Assembly (NCBI RefSeq): GCF_964275005.1
Contig: NC_092686.1
Span: 48,223,627 to 48,287,626 of the forward strand
From: Diadema setosum
Lineage: Eukaryota; Echinodermata; Echinoidea; Diadematoida; Diadematidae
Direction: 5' to 3'
DNA: 64,000 nt
A program made the position numbers and the translations under genes. Positions 62,118-64,000 of the stretch are shown here, piece after piece (the first letter of the stretch is position 1; each line of letters starts with the position of its first letter). The notes beneath the pieces are model-generated. The model had not been told where the DNA came from, did no database searches, and saw nothing but the letters and a program-made list of their open reading frames with translations.

Positions 62118-64000
62118 CTGAAATACAGATGAAACAAAAAAAATGATAAGTACTAGAGGGGAGGGAAGAACAAGTGATAATAGATCAAGGAAGAAAACAC
62201 AGCAAACTGTATGATTTCTTATACAAATTTTCTCAATTATATGACTACAGCGCACTTACATCATGTATGTAAAATAATCTCATAACCACATCAACTTAAG
62301 ATGTTTGTCTGGAGATATACAGGGTATTAAGTTGCTAAATTTATTGAATCATTCATCCATCACAAATTCAACAATGTATAAAAATGAGAACAGCTGTTGC
62401 AGAAATATCTACAAAAAGTCTGTGCAGCTCTGTCTGAATATATTAAACAGGCATGGACCTAGGAGGCAAAGAGTACATTTCTCTCATTATATATTTTCTT
62501 ACTTTACATGGCATGCATCTCTCTTCTGATAAGAATGACCCAACAAACTTGCTAAGGTCATCATGCTGGTATAGAATTTGGGGCAGACAACATGTGCATC
62601 CAGGAAACTGATGGAATATCACCAGACAGCCCAGATCTCTCATCTTTACCTGAATACCAAGCTTGCTATGATAACATGTCAAGGGTGTAATGAACTCTAC
62701 TAGTATTTGGTTCAATCTTACTCAGCATCCTTTGATTATAAACTACAACAATCATTGCCATAATCTCCATGAATCACTGTTCATGAGAAATAAAACATCA
62801 AACTCCATCAATGTTGTGACTATGCATCTATTGCTCCCGACATATCATGTGACTACACACATTTTAAATGGATTGCTAATCCTCCTTTCCAGCTTCAGAT
62901 TAACAGCAGTCAGAACTACACCATATCGCAGCACAATGATCTGTACAAAGGTGATGAACTTAAAATGTCATCTACTTCACGGTACATCATAGTTGGAAGT
63001 CACCTCTTACCCAGGTTACATTTGAAAACCTCAAGAAAATAAGCACCAAAAATATTGCAACACCGCTCTCTAACAGCAATATTTCATTCATAGAGAGTTT
63101 CACTGTGGCTTGCTTCACATCCCCCTTTACAGCACAGGATATGGAAACACCAGACTTGGAGTGATATCAGGTGTGGCAGCTCCAGCAGCCACCATCATTC
63201 ATGACCCACTTCTCTTATATTGACTTATAGACAGCTATCTAGTAAGATAGCTTATGGAATTTCAATCTCCCAACTCGCAATGGGGAAAGCCCCGTACCTT
63301 ATAACCCCAAATCTAGATCTTGACCTAAATTTTCTGATAAAGAAATAAGAGTGCTTCCCCAGTCCTCGATACCAAGCATGTATGGGTACTGTTCACACTA
63401 AAAACAAAATCCTGTCCAACAATCCACTATGCATTGTAAAGTAGCATATGTCATTCAGTACGTGATCTGATATTGCATAATGTGAAAACTTTTATAGTGA
63501 CTGCACCATTATTTAATGTTACATAGTCAAGAATTTTTAATCTGCTCCAAACAAAAAACAATAGCTACACCGGACAAAAAGATGATCCCATAATTGACCT
63601 GGATGCGACCATAATGACATCATACCATTCCTTAGCCCGACCAGACGCTGTTAGTACGCTGTGTGAATACAGCGTCTAACAGTCGAGGCATACACCTTCA
63701 AAGTGGGGAACCACAACACAACTACAAAACTTATGAAAACTTATATGTTTCTTATAAAAAATGTATACGTTACTCACGTTAAGTGTATGCGTGTATTATA
63801 GAAGGTTTATAAGTCCATAGAGAGCCCGAACGATAAGTCCAGTGAACAAAAAATGACACTTTCTAGCGCAGTAGAACAGCGCAGGAGTCCCCGACCGTCG
63901 GGGTTCATCGTTGCAGAATTCAAAATGGCTAGTTGACTACTCAGCAAATAAGTGCGTGGCCGGGTGCATGGCTGGAAGTGCAGCGATATATATTCCGTGC
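62118..64000 (-). other. Upstream of visible ATG7 exons; likely ATG7 intron
   Basis: By gene order, the preceding ATG7 exons should lie here or beyond the edge. I found none matching family motifs. A small inverted repeat AGACGCTGT / ACAGCGTCT is at about 63646-63676. The last 200 bp are richer in CpG than the rest. Confidence 0.5.

Noticed and set aside
63010..63070. Possible further ATG7 exon before a GTAAGA donor at about 63009 (minus)
   Set aside because: The phase would fit the next exon, but the peptide (GAYFLEVFKCNL) does not resemble ATG7 at that place and no good acceptor is evident.
1..64000. tRNA, rRNA, CRISPR or prokaryotic operon signals
   Set aside because: No tRNA B-box/cloverleaf pattern, rRNA core sequence, regularly spaced direct repeats or ribosome-binding sites were seen; the gene structure is plainly eukaryotic.

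Overview
Eukaryotic (metazoan) genomic DNA, AT-rich, with large introns and GT-AG splice sites. It is dense in microsatellites and foldback transposable elements. Gene content, the enriched palindrome TAGGCCTA and the type of MITEs suggest a deuterostome invertebrate, most likely an echinoderm such as a sea urchin. The species is inferred, not demonstrated.

Three protein-coding genes can be supported. (1) At 2.2-4.1 kb (+), a two-exon gene encodes a 340-residue protein with two membrane segments and a PY-motif tail, an architecture seen in NEDD4-family adaptor proteins. (2) At 14.19-46.2 kb (+), a four-exon VGLL4 orthologue (313 aa) has a 27-kb first intron. Its N-terminus, RPSVITC motif and two Tondu motifs match vertebrate VGLL4, a TEAD-binding transcriptional antagonist in the Hippo pathway. 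(3) At 62.1-58.6 kb (-), the last six coding exons of ATG7, the E1-like enzyme for ATG8 and ATG12, include the catalytic-cysteine segment, the zinc-type CxxC pairs and the C-terminus. The 5' part of ATG7 lies beyond the right edge. All exon phases join without a frameshift. VGLL4 and ATG7 face each other tail to tail, as recalled for human chromosome 3p25, so this looks like an ancient microsynteny block.

Layout: 1-2.2 kb intergenic with a possible LINE tail; 2.2-4.1 kb PY-motif gene; 4.1-13.9 kb intergenic with four foldback elements and long TG tracts; 14.2-45.1 kb VGLL4; 46.2-58.6 kb intergenic with two copies of a TTAA-flanked MITE; 58.6-62.1 kb ATG7; 62.1-64 kb ATG7 intron or 5' direction with no recognised exon.

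The transposon record is the richest part: at least eleven foldback or Helitron-like insertions. They include an element nested in another with clean TA target sites, a 2.6-kb Helitron-like element carrying four DR1 nuclear-receptor-like sites, and an 874-bp near-complete palindrome. No RNA gene, CRISPR array or prokaryotic operon was seen. No wholly new coding system is evident. The unusual features are structural repeats and conserved gene order.
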